Shown here in pieces: positions 20,810 through 31,289 of a stretch of 64,000 bases of DNA; position 1 is the first letter of the stretch, and each line of letters starts with the position of its first letter. Origin of the DNA: Parietichytrium sp. I65-24A (taxonomy: Eukaryota > Sar > Bigyra > Thraustochytrida > Thraustochytriidae); contig BLSF01000013.1 in the NCBI GenBank assembly GCA_012862575.1, positions 310,001 through 374,000 of the forward strand, given 5' to 3'. The position numbers and the translations under genes are program-made. The notes below the pieces were generated by a model that was not told the origin of the DNA, searched no databases, and saw nothing but the letters and a program-made list of their open reading frames with translations.

Positions 20810-21192
20810 CTTGCTCGTTTTCGTGCTCTTCTTACGACTCTCGCGACCTCAAACGATCTCTCGCAAACCTACTGCTCCTGCTCCTGCCTCTGCCTCTGCT
20901 GCCTCTGCTGCCTCTGCCTCTGCCTCTGCCCGTGCTTTGCCTGCTGCTCTTCCACTCTTCCACTCTTCCACTACTCTTCCACTACTCTTCCACTCTTCCA
21001 CTCTTCCAGTGAGGACTTGCTTCTTCCTCTCTGCCTCTCTCTCTCTCTCTGTCTCTGTCTCTCTGTCTCTCTGTCTCTCTCAGTGAGTGAGTGAGTGAGT
21101 GAGTGAGTGGACGACAGCTTCTTCTCTCTCTTTCTCTCTGTCTGTCTCTATCTCTCTCTCTTTGCCTCTCTGCTCGTTCCTCTCCTTACGTA

Positions 21193-21220
21193 TATCTATC
21201 TATCTATCTATCTATCTATC
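21193..21220. repeat. (ATCT)n microsatellite
   Basis: About seven tetranucleotide units in the upstream region of PABP. Confidence 0.9.
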
Positions 21221-22706
21221 TTGCGTCTCTCTCTCCCGCGTTCTCTCTCCTTCGCTTCGCCCTCCTCTTCACTGTCCGAGTACTGAGAAGTGAGTGGAGA
21301 TTGGGGTGAGTGGAGATTGGGTGTGAGCGAGGAGGCTTACAACAAGACAAAACTCTTCCTCTCTTTCTCGTTCGCATTTCTCTCCTTAATTTTACCTCAA
21401 AATGAATGGTGTTGTGGTTGCTTCTCCATTTTTTTCCTTCCCCTCCTGAGCTGGACTCCTAATGTACTCCCTCACCGATGATTAAGTCGCGATTGAACGT
21501 TCTCCCCTCTTCTACCGGCCCCTTACTTGCAGGAGGGGACCCATACAAGCTGCTATCTCCTGCTCCACCACCGCTTCTAATTAGCATTTATATAGGAGCA
21601 ACTAGCCATTGAGAGCTTTTGTACCAACATGGACTAGGCCGATCCCTATCTGTCGTATAGTCCGTGCGTTAGATTTTGGGATAGATGCTGGCGTGGGATC
21701 GTCTATTTGAAACAGTAGCGTCGCCGATGGAAGGAAGTGGAAGGAAAATGAATGGATGGACGGACGACGGCCTAGCCCATTTACGCATGTCGTATAGGAG
21801 CCTTAGTCAATATCATTCATGGAGAAAGTGTAGAACAGAACAGAAATTTTAGAAAGAAGGGAAAAAGATCGTAAATGGAAGGAAGCTGAGAGGAAAAGAA
21901 ATCAGTGTGAGTTTAGCTAAATTCTAAAAATTTCGAGCTTTTGATGAACTCTAATTTTTCCAAATTGGAAGAAATTCTCCCTCTCACTTTCTCACTTTCT
22001 CAGGTTCAGAACTGAAAAACTGAAGAACTCAGAATTTTCACTAACAGCGAATAGTGTTTTTGAGATCCTTGCAGAAAGAACAAAAAGTCGTAACACTCAC
22101 TAAGTGGATCGCTAGACTCCTGACCCAACTACTAACAGGATCTAGCTGAAATGAATGGAGCAGGAGCGTCTGGAAAAATGGATGGATGGTGGACGCCTGG
22201 AAAGCTTAGAGTCCACCTATAGCAATCTTTAGTCCTACACCTCAAGAGAACAATTCCTGATTCGTTTGTGTGTTCATTCTACAAAACCGCGAGAATACAA
22301 TATAGAGCAATTGAAATTTTTATTCGTAGTCGTGTAATACCGTGCACATTTTTGTTCGCTCGCATCGCAGCACAGAATGGGTGGCGCGCCCCAAATCCAT
22401 ATCTCCTCTGACTGTGACTAGAATGTTCCCTTCGTTACGTGACCTATGCGTCAACACGCCACAATGCACGTCTCGACACCTCTCCCCGTAACATCACGAC
22501 TCCTCCCCTGCGACTGGCAAAGTCCCTTTCCCTGGACAAGTGCACGTCACTTAGGCCCCCATGTGACTCCAAACGCGCAGGCGCGGAGGAGAGGAATGGG
22601 TGGCTGGGTCTGCATGTGCCCAATGGAGAGCTTGCGGAGATTGTAAAGGGCGTAGACGCGCGTAGGCGGCGTTAGGCCGCGATGTGGTCTACCCAATCAT
22701 TCGTGA

Positions 22707-22765
22707 GTAAATGAAATGTTCATTTACTTAGTAAATGAAATGTTCATTTACTTAGTAAATGAAAC
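22707..22765. repeat. Tandem 24-bp palindromic unit upstream of NOP58
   Basis: Two exact 24-bp units (22707-22730, 22731-22754) plus a partial third. Each holds the inverted repeat GTAAATGAA / TTCATTTAC around ATG. It ends about 230 bp before the NOP58 start. Confidence 0.85.
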
Positions 22766-22993
22766 GAGTGAGTCCAATCGATCTGCACAGCCAGCCATAG
22801 TCAGCCAGCCAGCCAGCCAAGCAAACAAGAGGAGCAGACAGAAAGGGAAGAGCCCGGCGGTCTTTGTCGGTTTCTCGTTGACCAGGAGACTATTTGCGGG
22901 ACTCGCGGAAGGAAGAGCAGGGCGCCGGAGGGATCTGCGTCTGCGTGTGTATCCGTGTGTTTGTCGGTTGGGTGAGGTTTGCAGCGAGCGAAA

Positions 22994-24550
22994 ATGTTGG
23001 TGCTTTTCGAGACCGCAGCGGGATACTCGCTGTTCAAGGTGGTGGACGAGGGCAAGCTGAAGGAGCCTGAGAACCTGTTCAAGGAGTTCCAAGCAGCGCC
23101 AAACAAGGTCGTGAGCCTGCATGCATTCCAAAAGTTTGAGAACACCACCGAGGCCGTGGCCGCGGCCACCGCCTTGGTCGATGCCAAGATGGACAAGACC
23201 CTCAAAAAGTTCTTGAAGAAGAACATCGTAAGCAAGGAGCTCATGGACAAGCTAGGTGTCTCCGACGCCAAGCTCGGAAACATCATCAAGGATAAGCTCG
23301 GAATCAACTGCGTGGCAGAGTCGTCCGTGCAGGAGTTGATCCGCAGCGTGCGCTCCAAGTTCTCTGACCTGGTTCCTGGCCTTGAGGAAGGCGCCATGAC
23401 CGCCATGGCTCTTGGTCTCTCCCACTCTCTGTCCCGGTACAAGCTCAAGTTTAGCCCGGACAAGGTGGACACTATGATCGTACAGGCGATCAACCTGCTT
23501 GACGAGCTGGACAAAGAAATCAACGTGTACGCAATGCGCGTTCGCGAGTGGTACGGCCACCACTTCCCTGAGATGGGCAAGATTGTCACAGACAACATGC
23601 AGTACGCCAAGGTTGCTTTGAAAGCTGGAATGCGCAAGAACATGCAAAACATGGACTTTAGCGACATTCTCGACGAAGAGACAGAGAAGGAAATGAAACG
23701 GACTTGCGAAATTAGCATGGGTACAGACATGAGCGAAGAGGATGTCAAGCACTTGAGCAAGCTATGCGAGGAGGTCATCCTACTGGCAAGCAACCGCGTA
23801 GAGCTTTACGACTACCTCAAGAACCGCATGGCAGCCATCGCTCCAAACTTGTCCGTCATGGTCGGAGACCTCGTCGGAGCTCGTCTCATCGCCCATGCAG
23901 GAAGTTTGATGAACTTGGCCAAGGCCCCAGCCTCCACTGTGCAGATCCTCGGAGCTGAGAAGGCGCTCTTCCGCGCACTTAAAACCAAACACGACACACC
24001 AAAGTATGGTCTCATCTACCACGCGAGCCTCATTGGTCAGACCGGACCAAAGAATAAGGGCAAAATCTCGCGCGTTCTGGCGGCCAAGACTGCTCTTGCC
24101 ATTCGCGTCGACGCGCTCGGCGACACATCAGAGGCCACTATTGGCTACTCTTGCCGCGAAAAGGTTGAGGCACGCCTTCGCCAGCTGGAAACCGGTAAAC
24201 CATACTCTCTCGAGTCCGCCCAGAAGGGTCCTAAGAAGTACGAGAAGGATGAGCATTTGAACGGTAACGGAACCTACAACACCAGCGCAGACAACACCAT
24301 GGAAACCGACGATGAGCCAAAGAAATCAGCTAAAATCAAGAAGGAGAGCGAGGAGGAAGAGAGCAACGACTCTGACGAGGATACCAAGAAATCCAAGAAG
24401 GAGAAGAAAGAAAAGAAGGAGAAGAAGGAAAAGAAAGAGAAGAAGGAAAAGAAGGAGAAGAAGAGGAAAGCTGATGATCTCGTCGAGGATGTTGATGACG
24501 AGAAGCAAGAGAAGAAGAGGAAGAAGAAGGAGAAGAAGGAAAAAGCTTAA
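22994..24550 (+). CDS. NOP58: Box C/D snoRNP core protein NOP58
   Basis: Core protein of box C/D snoRNPs, guiding 2'-O-methylation and pre-rRNA processing in the nucleolus. 518 aa, single exon. The start MLVLFETAAGYSLFKV is the canonical family N-terminus. The NOSIC/Nop domain is clear: ARLIAHAGSLMNLAKAPAST then LIYHASLIGQT and KISRVLAAKTALAIRVDALG. The C-terminus is a run of KKEK repeats ending KKKKEKKEKA, typical of eukaryotic NOP58 rather than NOP56. It converges on CCT1, with about 330 bp between stops. Confidence 0.97.
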   Translation: MLVLFETAAGYSLFKVVDEGKLKEPENLFKEFQAAPNKVVSLHAFQKFENTTEAVAAATALVDAKMDKTLKKFLKKNIVSKELMDKLGVSDAKLGNIIKDKLGINCVAESSVQELIRSVRSKFSDLVPGLEEGAMTAMALGLSHSLSRYKLKFSPDKVDTMIVQAINLLDELDKEINVYAMRVREWYGHHFPEMGKIVTDNMQYAKVALKAGMRKNMQNMDFSDILDEETEKEMKRTCEISMGTDMSEEDVKHLSKLCEEVILLASNRVELYDYLKNRMAAIAPNLSVMVGDLVGARLIAHAGSLMNLAKAPASTVQILGAEKALFRALKTKHDTPKYGLIYHASLIGQTGPKNKGKISRVLAAKTALAIRVDALGDTSEATIGYSCREKVEARLRQLETGKPYSLESAQKGPKKYEKDEHLNGNGTYNTSADNTMETDDEPKKSAKIKKESEEEESNDSDEDTKKSKKEKKEKKEKKEKKEKKEKKEKKRKADDLVEDVDDEKQEKKRKKKEKKEKA

Positions 24551-24880
24551 ATATCAGACCCCGCAGCTGTTCAATGAAGACAAATATGATTTTTTTTTTG
24601 CCTTGCTTTGTCTTGTCATACTCTTGGTTTTGCCAATGCTTGTGTATTCGCTCGTGCCGAACAACTCCTCGGTCTTCTTTGTTAGCTTTGAATATCTTTG
24701 TGAGCGTTGGCCTCAATGATTTCGAGCATTAGAAATCATTAGAAATCATGCGATTCCCTTTTCATGTCTCGTCTTTGTTCGGAAATGATAAACGCTACTC
24801 TTTTGAAGAGGGAAAACGGGGTGAAGGGGGAAGACCTATTTTGGAATATATAAAAACAAACAAAAAAGAATGAAACTTGC
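24551..24880. other. Shared 3' flank of NOP58 and CCT1
   Basis: AT-rich, with poly(T) at 24590-24599 and A-rich text near 24850-24875, consistent with 3' ends of convergent genes. A short duplication of TTAGAAATCA occurs near 24728-24750. Confidence 0.5.
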
Positions 24881-26506
24881 TTACTGTGGGTTTTCGCGAG
24901 GGTTGAGGCGAATAAAGTCGTCGATGCGCAATATGGTGACCGCGGATTCAGTGGCGTAGCGAAGACTCTTCACCTTGCTAATAGCTGGTTCTACTACTCC
25001 ATACTCAAAGTTGTCGCGCACGATGCCTTCCACAAGGTCGAGACCATAATACTGGAGAGAAGCGTTCTGGGTGGTCCGAGCTTGTGCATGCTTGGCGCGA
25101 AGCATGGCGACTAGCTCAGTTGCGTCTTTCGCAGCGTTCGTGGCAAGCACACGAGGAATTACAAGAAGGGCCTCCGCGAACTCTTGGATGGCAAGCTGCT
25201 CACGAGTGCCAATAGTAGACGCAAAATCTTCAAGGTGCACAGAAAGAGCAGTTTCCACTGCGCCACCGCCTGCGACAAGAGTGTTGGTCTCAAGTGTACG
25301 TTTCGTGATAGACAGCACATCAATAAGCGAGCGCTCGCATTCGTCCAGAAAGTATTCATTTGCTCCACGGAGAACAATGGTCTGCGCCGCAGTCTTAGCG
25401 CAGCCCTTCACGTACATAAGCTCGCCATCCCCTACGCGCTCCTCGCTGACCTCACGTGCAGATCCTAGCCAAGATGGGTCAAAGACCTCTCCACCGTCAG
25501 AGTCAGCCATAGTCAGCACAACCTCTCCGCCGGTCGCTTTTGCAATACGGCGAATGTCGTCTTTTGGAACGCGGCGGACCGCAATGGCGCCAGCCTCAAC
25601 GAAGTATTTGAGGCAGAGGTCGTCGATTCCTTTGGTGGTCATAATAACATTTGCTCCAGAGTCCAAGATAGCCTTGATTGTCTCTTTGGTGATGTCGACT
25701 TCCCTTTGCTGGATAGCCTCCAACTCGCGTGGGTCACTGACGAGCACCTGCACACCAAGCTTGAGCTTGTGGCGAGCAAGGTTGAAATCTAACAAAGCAA
25801 TTTTCACATTCTTGACGTGAGTTGGCATTCCCTGAGCAGCGCGGGTGCAGTTAATAGCGTATCCATCCACGAGCACACTCTCCTTCGAGCCGCGTCCGTG
25901 GGCCTTGATGATGTTGATGGCCTTGAGCGGGTACACAACGCTTCCATCCGGGCGTTCGGTGCGAACATTCTGGATTGCGCGCACAGCAATGTCTGCAAAG
26001 AGCTTGCTCTCCGCGCCAATAATTTTCGAGTTCATGGCAGTCGTTGCCGCCATAACAAGGTTCTCGTGCTCAAGCTTGGCCAAAGGAATGGTCAAGTTCT
26101 TTTTGATATACCGGACGGCTTCCTTCAGTGCGAGCTTGTATCCATTGATCACAGTGGTAGGGTGGATTTTCTGCTGAATAAGCTCGTTGCCACGCTTGAG
26201 CAGCTCGGCGGCAACAATGACCACAGATGTTGTACCGTCGCCCACTTCCTTATCCTGCAGCTGTGCGAGATCGCATAGAACCTTGCCGGCTGGGTGCTCC
26301 ACGTCCAGGAGCTTAAGGATAGTCGCTCCATCGTTCGTGATGGTCACATCTCCCACTGCGTCCACCAGCATCTTGTCCAGCCCCACTGGCCCGAGCGACG
26401 ACTTGACAATATTCGCAATTGACAGAGCCGCAGTCACATTCTGCGCGCGGACGTCCATGCCCGTCTCGCGCGTCCCATCGATCGCAAGCATCCCTCCTTC
26501 CGACAT
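24881..26506 (-). CDS. CCT1: T-complex protein 1 subunit alpha (CCT1 chaperonin)
   Basis: One of eight subunits of the cytosolic chaperonin TRiC/CCT, which folds actin, tubulin and others. 541 aa, single exon. ATP-site motifs are present: [20 protein letters not shown] and LVAGGGAVE. The C-terminal region [30 protein letters not shown], ending in [10 protein letters not shown], is characteristic of the alpha subunit rather than its paralogues. The start [20 protein letters not shown] agrees with the usual N-terminus. The upstream sequence is CT-rich on this strand, i.e. GA on the sense strand. Confidence 0.95.
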   Translation of the reverse strand: MSEGGMLAIDGTRETGMDVRAQNVTAALSIANIVKSSLGPVGLDKMLVDAVGDVTITNDGATILKLLDVEHPAGKVLCDLAQLQDKEVGDGTTSVVIVAAELLKRGNELIQQKIHPTTVINGYKLALKEAVRYIKKNLTIPLAKLEHENLVMAATTAMNSKIIGAESKLFADIAVRAIQNVRTERPDGSVVYPLKAINIIKAHGRGSKESVLVDGYAINCTRAAQGMPTHVKNVKIALLDFNLARHKLKLGVQVLVSDPRELEAIQQREVDITKETIKAILDSGANVIMTTKGIDDLCLKYFVEAGAIAVRRVPKDDIRRIAKATGGEVVLTMADSDGGEVFDPSWLGSAREVSEERVGDGELMYVKGCAKTAAQTIVLRGANEYFLDECERSLIDVLSITKRTLETNTLVAGGGAVETALSVHLEDFASTIGTREQLAIQEFAEALLVIPRVLATNAAKDATELVAMLRAKHAQARTTQNASLQYYGLDLVEGIVRDNFEYGVVEPAISKVKSLRYATESAVTILRIDDFIRLNPRENPQ

Positions 26507-26535
26507 TTTTTCTGAGTCGCCTTTCCTCTTCTTCT

Positions 26536-26600
26536 CCCTTCCCCTCTCTATCCCTCTCTCTCTCTCTCTCTATCCCTCTCTCTCTCTCTCTCTCTCGCTC
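26536..26600 (-). repeat. (CT)n tract upstream of CCT1
   Basis: Interrupted CT dinucleotide repeat; on the CCT1 sense strand it reads GA. It lies 30-95 bp before the start codon. Confidence 0.85.
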
Positions 26601-27632
26601 GCCCGCTCGCTCTAGCTCGTTGCTCCACACACAGATTCTGCTCTGCTCCAAACTACCGGACGACTTGTGGTCCCTTCTTCTGTCACCTTCTTCCAATCCT
26701 ACTTCTCTCTCTCTCTCTCTCTCTCCTTCTACTCCTTTCTGTCCTCTTTCTCTCTCCCACAGTATCGCCTGACCGGTCCTACGTCACTCCGGGGGGTCTG
26801 TGACGGAATAGGAGGGCGTTGAGAGTGGATAGTGCCGTGGATAGCGCTTGAAGTAGGTGGCGGTTAGGGAAATAGTGCGGAGAGCAGCGGGTGGTAGGAT
26901 TAGTTATGGGATAGAGTAGAAGTGGAGCTCGATCTTCCGGGGCTATTAGGGGTTATGGGTCAGGAGGCTAGTTACCCGTCGGTTGGGAGTGGATAGGGAA
27001 AACGATGAGGTCTTAGGAGCAGAGCAACCGTCCAGCGATCCCCGCAGTGCCAAGTTTCGGGTAGTTGATGTTTATAGGATTGCATAAAAAGTCTTAAGCC
27101 GTGCTACGCCAGATCTTGCGAATACCAGCAACGGGAAAGCGTTCCGCAGATGGGTACGTAGGAGATTACGTCCTCTGCTACAGTTTCCCGCAATGGGATT
27201 CCAGAACAAACGTTGGGGGTCGTCGTAACTTGACAAGATTTTGAAATTTTGCGAAACGCTTTTCCTTTCCAGCAACGTCCCATATAAGTCTGTTTTGCCT
27301 CTAGTGCCTCTCTAGAGTGTGATATACAAGTGACTAATACCAGATAGCTCCAAGTTGCTACAGTCGGCTCTAGTAGCTAGGAAAGATCTACCTGCTATCG
27401 TGGGGGTATCGCAGTACTAGAGTTGTACATAGATATCACTTTCACGAGGATGCTTAGGGCATTTCCCACCGATTATTATTGCATTTTTGGGGAGTTTTCG
27501 TTCGATTTTTCCAATCAAAATTTTCAAAAAAAAAATTTGAAAATTTTTTCAAAATTTATTTATGGCAATCTGCTTTCCCCGAGCGGTCTGTGAGCGCTGT
27601 TGAAGAGCTCATTCATCCAAGCTATTTTGGAA

Positions 27633-27687
27633 ACTGACAGCACTGACATGCACTGACAGCACTGACAGCACTGACAGCACTGACAGC
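27633..27687 (+). repeat. 9-bp tandem repeat (ACTGACAGC) upstream of POLE3
   Basis: About six copies of ACTGACAGC, one of them altered to CTGACATGC, in the 5' region about 310 bp before the POLE3 start. Confidence 0.85.
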
Positions 27688-27993
27688 GAAAGAAAGGTTT
27701 GGTTTTGAACTTTTTGAACAACACCTGTCAGTCGGTGAGAAAAGTGAGAAAGGAGTTCAAGTGGGAAAGCTGCGGGGCAGAGAGAGCTTTCAAACGCAGA
27801 GCGACGCAGAGCTACGCGGAGCGGCGAGTGAGGCTGCGCGCGTGGAGTTCCAAGCCGCCAAATTGGCGCCGAAGAGGGAAGCAGCCAGTTGGTGTAGCTT
27901 GGAGAGACTGGCACTTTGGGATTGGACAGGTTGGCCGCTCGGCCTCTTGGACTGGCAGCGCGAGACGGGGAAGTTGGAGACTGAGAGGGGAAA

Positions 27994-29230
27994 ATGAGCT
28001 CGAAAGGAACCAGCGCTGTGGAAAAGCAGTTTGAGGTGCCGCAGGCGAGTATTTCGCGGATTTTGAAGCGCAAGTTGCCTGAAGGAATTTCAGTAGGGAA
28101 AGAGGCCAAAGTTGCGTTTTCGAAAGCGGCTGGAATTTTTGTCCTGTACTTGACGGCAGCGTAAGTTAAAGTTATGTCCATTTGACGGAGAGGTTGCATC
28201 GAACTGATTTTGGATGTTGGTCGTGTTGCGGCCGCTGACACCCTGTCTTCCGATGCACTAGCGCGAATGAGTACTGTCGCGATGACAAGCGTCAAACACT
28301 GTCAGCACGAGATATCTTCGAAGGTGTGCGCTGCATTGAGTTTGACGAGTTTGTTGGGCCTTTGAAGGAATGTCTGGACGGTAAGTTGCCCCCATTTTGC
28401 GTCGATGAAAAGATATCTCCTTCGAATTGAATGCCAGAAACTGAGCCTCCTTTGGTGTTGCCTGCCTATTAGAGATGAGATCGAGCTCGAAAAAGCAAAA
28501 GGTCAGTGGGGTTAACGAAAGCGCCCCAATGGAATTTGAAACAGGTCTCTCTCCTTCAGCGCGTAGAGCAACCAACGGGGAGAATGAGGAAGACGACGAG
28601 GACGACGAGGACGACGATGATGACGATGATACTGAACTTGCAAAACGCGCCGACGGACACAAAGCATCTCCTCGAAAGCACAGCAAAGGCAACGCACAAG
28701 TGTCTGAGGTGGCCAAGCCAGATGTCAGCATGGAAAGCTCTGCTCCTGAACTCGTTCAGTCTGCTCGAGAGAAAGGGGGGGCTGCTGACGGCGTCGCGAA
28801 TGCCAATACCGAGCAGGTGAAAGAATCAAGTGAGCACCCTGCGCCGATGGAGACCGAGGAGAACCCGAGCGCGGCCAGTCCAAGTGTTGGTGGTAAGGAA
28901 GGGAGCTCCGAGATTCCCGAAAAGACTGTATGTGATGAGACCGGCTCAAAACAGAACAGCACCGCAGAGGAGCCAAAAGTTGTGCAAGTACAAGCAAGCT
29001 CTGCCACTGTCGAGAAAGAGAGCAGTAAGGAAGAAGAAGAGAATGCTTCTAAGGAAGCCAATGATCCTGCAGTCGAGGGCAGCCAAAAACCTGCAGATAA
29101 CGATGCAATGCAGGCAGAAAAAGAAGGAGATAAGGGCCCCGACGGGCCGATAGTGGAAACAGAGGAGAAAAGCTTAGCCGCGGAAGATGGAGACAAAAGC
29201 GCGGAGAAGGCTGGTGAAGATACCGAGTAA
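27994..29230 (+). CDS. POLE3: DNA polymerase epsilon subunit 3 / DPB4-like histone-fold protein
   Basis: Histone-fold subunit of DNA polymerase epsilon and of CHRAC-type remodellers, acting at replication forks. Three exons: 27994-28160, 28262-28380, 28473-29230; introns of 101 nt and 92 nt begin GTAAGT and end in TAG. The joined protein is 347 aa. Residues about 15-95 form the histone fold: QASISRILKRKLPEG, SVGKEAKVAFSKAAGIFVLY, KRQTLSARDIFEGV, EFDEFVGPLKECLDE, matching POLE3 segment by segment. The remaining ~250 residues are an acidic, Glu/Asp/Lys/Ala-rich disordered tail with a run of Asp near residue 130, much longer than the roughly 50-residue tail of the human protein. It converges on the RCC1 gene. 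Confidence 0.92.
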
Positions 29231-29423
29231 GGCTTTCTTGTTATGGTCAGGTATCGTACTGCTTTTCAATCTGCGTCTTTTACTTGGAGCAGATCTTGCG
29301 AGCCAAGTAACCTGGCCCTTGGTGTTGGGTAGTGTCGCACCGACGACGCGGCAATATTCACCTTTTGGAGGGTCACATGTGGAGTCAATAATATTCAATT
29401 TCACGTTGATCTCATCCCTGTCA

Positions 29424-30740
29424 CTAAAGAATGTTACATTGTGATCCATTGTTTGAATTCAAATTTGGCGAAGATCCAAGGGCGGCTGACATATATGCGC
29501 CAGCTGCAATCTTGGTCAGATGCACCCTCGCCTTTGTGCGAGGGTGGGTGCACGGCACTAGCGTTGGGCGCACGACGTGAAGGTCGGTGCTAGTGCCAAG
29601 CCCAAGCCGCCCGTGCTCATTATTTCCCCAAGCATATAACATTCCATCCTGGGAGAGGGCTAACGAATGGTATCCACCACCAGCAACCGACACAATTTTT
29701 TCGTCAACAAGGACCTGGATCCTGGTTGGGTGCACCCGGTGCTTTTGGTCACTATGTCCTAGACGACCAAACTCCCCTCTACCCCAGGTAAACACCCATC
29801 CTTCTTGGGACAAGGCCAAATTATGCTTGCCTCCACAGCTTAGATCAATAATTTGCGGTATTTTGTCCAACTCCTTCATCTCCGAGCCAGTCTTCCCGAT
29901 CCATTGTATGACTTTTATGGGCGTCGATCTGCAATCCTCGCCGGACTTGTGCCCCCCAAGGCCAATGCCTCCGAGCTGAAAACTTCTCCCGCATCCCCAG
30001 GTGTAAACATGGCCTTTGCTTTTGGTGAGGATGGCGCTGTGATCCCAGCCGCAGCACACCTTGCTTACCTGCACATGCTGGGCCGCTAAAGCCTGCACCA
30101 GCTTTGGTCGCATCTGGTCTTCTTCATTCCCGTGCCCAAGTCGCCCGTCCAACCCTAAGCCCCAACTATACACTTTGCCATTGTCTGCGAGTGCGAGAGT
30201 GTGATGTAGACCACAAGCAACATCGACGATAAATACTCTTTCTGGCGCTACGTCTTCTTCGCTGTTACCATCCTCCTCCTGCATGCTAAAATTCTCACCG
30301 ATCATGCCACCGGCCAGAAACGCGGACACTATTGTTGGTTCGTCCCGATCGGTCTCGTCTCCATGCCCGAGCCTTCCGTACACTCCGCAACCCCATGTGT
30401 ACACTTCGCCGTTTGCAAGCACGGCAACGGAGTGCTCTCGACCAGCCGCCACAGCCTTCACACTTTTCCTCATGAAGAATTTGATCTTTCTCGGCCGAAG
30501 AATCACATTGAAGCTCAGTTCAGGATGACCCAGCTGCAAATACTTGCCGTAACCCCAAGAGAACAAGTCGCCTTTCTTTGACAAGGCTACCGTGTAAAAG
30601 AAGCCACACGACAGAGTGGACATCACCTGACCCGCCAAGCTGACTCTGTCGATGGGCTTGGGCTGATTCTGAGTGACCTCATCACCGTGGCCCAGTTGTC
30701 CATACCTCGCCCATCCCCACGTGTACAATACGTCGTCCAT
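29424..30740 (-). CDS. Seven-bladed RCC1-repeat protein with C-terminal CaaX box (RPGR-like)
   Basis: 438-aa RCC1 beta-propeller. The start MDDVLYTWGW at 30740 puts the first blade at the N-terminus; the frame reaches 30779 upstream. Seven blades are readable by their WG..G..LG cores: TWGWARYGQLGHG, SWGYGKYLQLGHP, TWGCGVYGRLGHG, SWGLGLDGRLGHG, TWGCGRSFQLGG, TWGRGEFGRLGHS and AWGNNEHGRLGLG. An acidic loop (MQEEDGNSEED) interrupts the propeller. The protein ends in CNIL, a CaaX box whose terminal Leu favours geranylgeranylation. Human RPGR also combines an N-terminal RCC1 propeller with a C-terminal CTIL, so a ciliary/basal-body role and membrane attachment are plausible; the long RPGR linker is missing. 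RCC1 itself (Ran exchange factor) or another RCC1-family protein remains possible. Confidence 0.85.
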   Translation of the reverse strand: MDDVLYTWGWARYGQLGHGDEVTQNQPKPIDRVSLAGQVMSTLSCGFFYTVALSKKGDLFSWGYGKYLQLGHPELSFNVILRPRKIKFFMRKSVKAVAAGREHSVAVLANGEVYTWGCGVYGRLGHGDETDRDEPTIVSAFLAGGMIGENFSMQEEDGNSEEDVAPERVFIVDVACGLHHTLALADNGKVYSWGLGLDGRLGHGNEEDQMRPKLVQALAAQHVQVSKVCCGWDHSAILTKSKGHVYTWGCGRSFQLGGIGLGGHKSGEDCRSTPIKVIQWIGKTGSEMKELDKIPQIIDLSCGGKHNLALSQEGWVFTWGRGEFGRLGHSDQKHRVHPTRIQVLVDEKIVSVAGGGYHSLALSQDGMLYAWGNNEHGRLGLGTSTDLHVVRPTLVPCTHPRTKARVHLTKIAAGAYMSAALGSSPNLNSNNGSQCNIL

Positions 30741-31253
30741 TTCACCAGCTATGTAGACGCCGCTGGCTCTCGTTAGCACTCCAGCCGCCCACCCAGAGCG
30801 AGCGGGCGCCGCTGCGTTTCTGTGGCTGTCTCACGACGTTCGCTCACTGCTGCCCCGGTCTTCCAACGCAGGTAACGAGCTATAGAGTTCGAGAGTCCCC
30901 ACTGGATGTGCAGACTGTGGTGACTGTTAAAATGGCCAGTAGCTTTACCCGGGCCCCAAGAGGGCACCAGGCCAGCAAGCTAAGTAAACTCTTCTCGCAA
31001 CGCAAAGATTAGCATTATAAGCGTGCCAAGAAGCCTACATACAGTCCATCAGCGGGCCATTCGGCGCCATTTTGTTCTCGACCCTTCACTGACAACCGCG
31101 AACATATTGTTCAGAAGAGTGCCGACGGCTGCTACGTTTCGGACTGACACATCTCAAATTTAGATAGATGAAGACAAATAGACAGATACCCGTCCGCCAA
31201 CGTCCGTAATCACTCAAGTCACTCAAGCCTTGGAGATAGATCAACAGCCAACC

Positions 31254-31289
31254 CCAATCGTTCCAATCGTTCCAATCGTTCCAATCGTT
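31254..31289. repeat. Four tandem CCAATCGTT units
   Basis: Exact 9-bp tandem, each with a CCAAT pentamer (31254, 31263, 31272, 31281). Candidate NF-Y-type promoter element between divergent genes. Confidence 0.8.

Larger units (their letters stand above)
20810..22993. promoter_or_regulatory. Divergent intergenic region, PABP / NOP58, rich in simple repeats
   Basis: About 2.2 kb without a supported gene. The PABP side (20880-21176) is almost entirely C/T on this strand: a 10-bp CTCTTCCACT tandem at 20947-21009, CT/GTCT runs to 21176 and a GTGA tandem at 21080-21109. (ATCT)n lies at 21193-21220. The centre (21480-22430) has TAG/CTA-rich text with recurring GTCGTATAG (21650, 21788). The NOP58 side has a palindromic 24-bp tandem at 22707-22765. 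Confidence 0.55.
26507..27993. promoter_or_regulatory. Divergent intergenic region, CCT1 / POLE3
   Basis: No gene in about 1.5 kb. CT tracts at about 26536-26600 and 26705-26725 face CCT1. The centre (26830-27450) is rich in GGATAG/TTAGG/CTAG text. A very AT-rich patch lies at 27495-27560 and a 9-bp tandem at 27633-27687; both precede POLE3. Confidence 0.5.

Noticed and set aside
18734-21094. Two long plus-strand open frames (341 and 361 codons) opposite PABP
   Set aside because: They lie antisense to a certain gene with strong GC codon bias, have no domain, and their composition follows the PABP codons. They are shadows.
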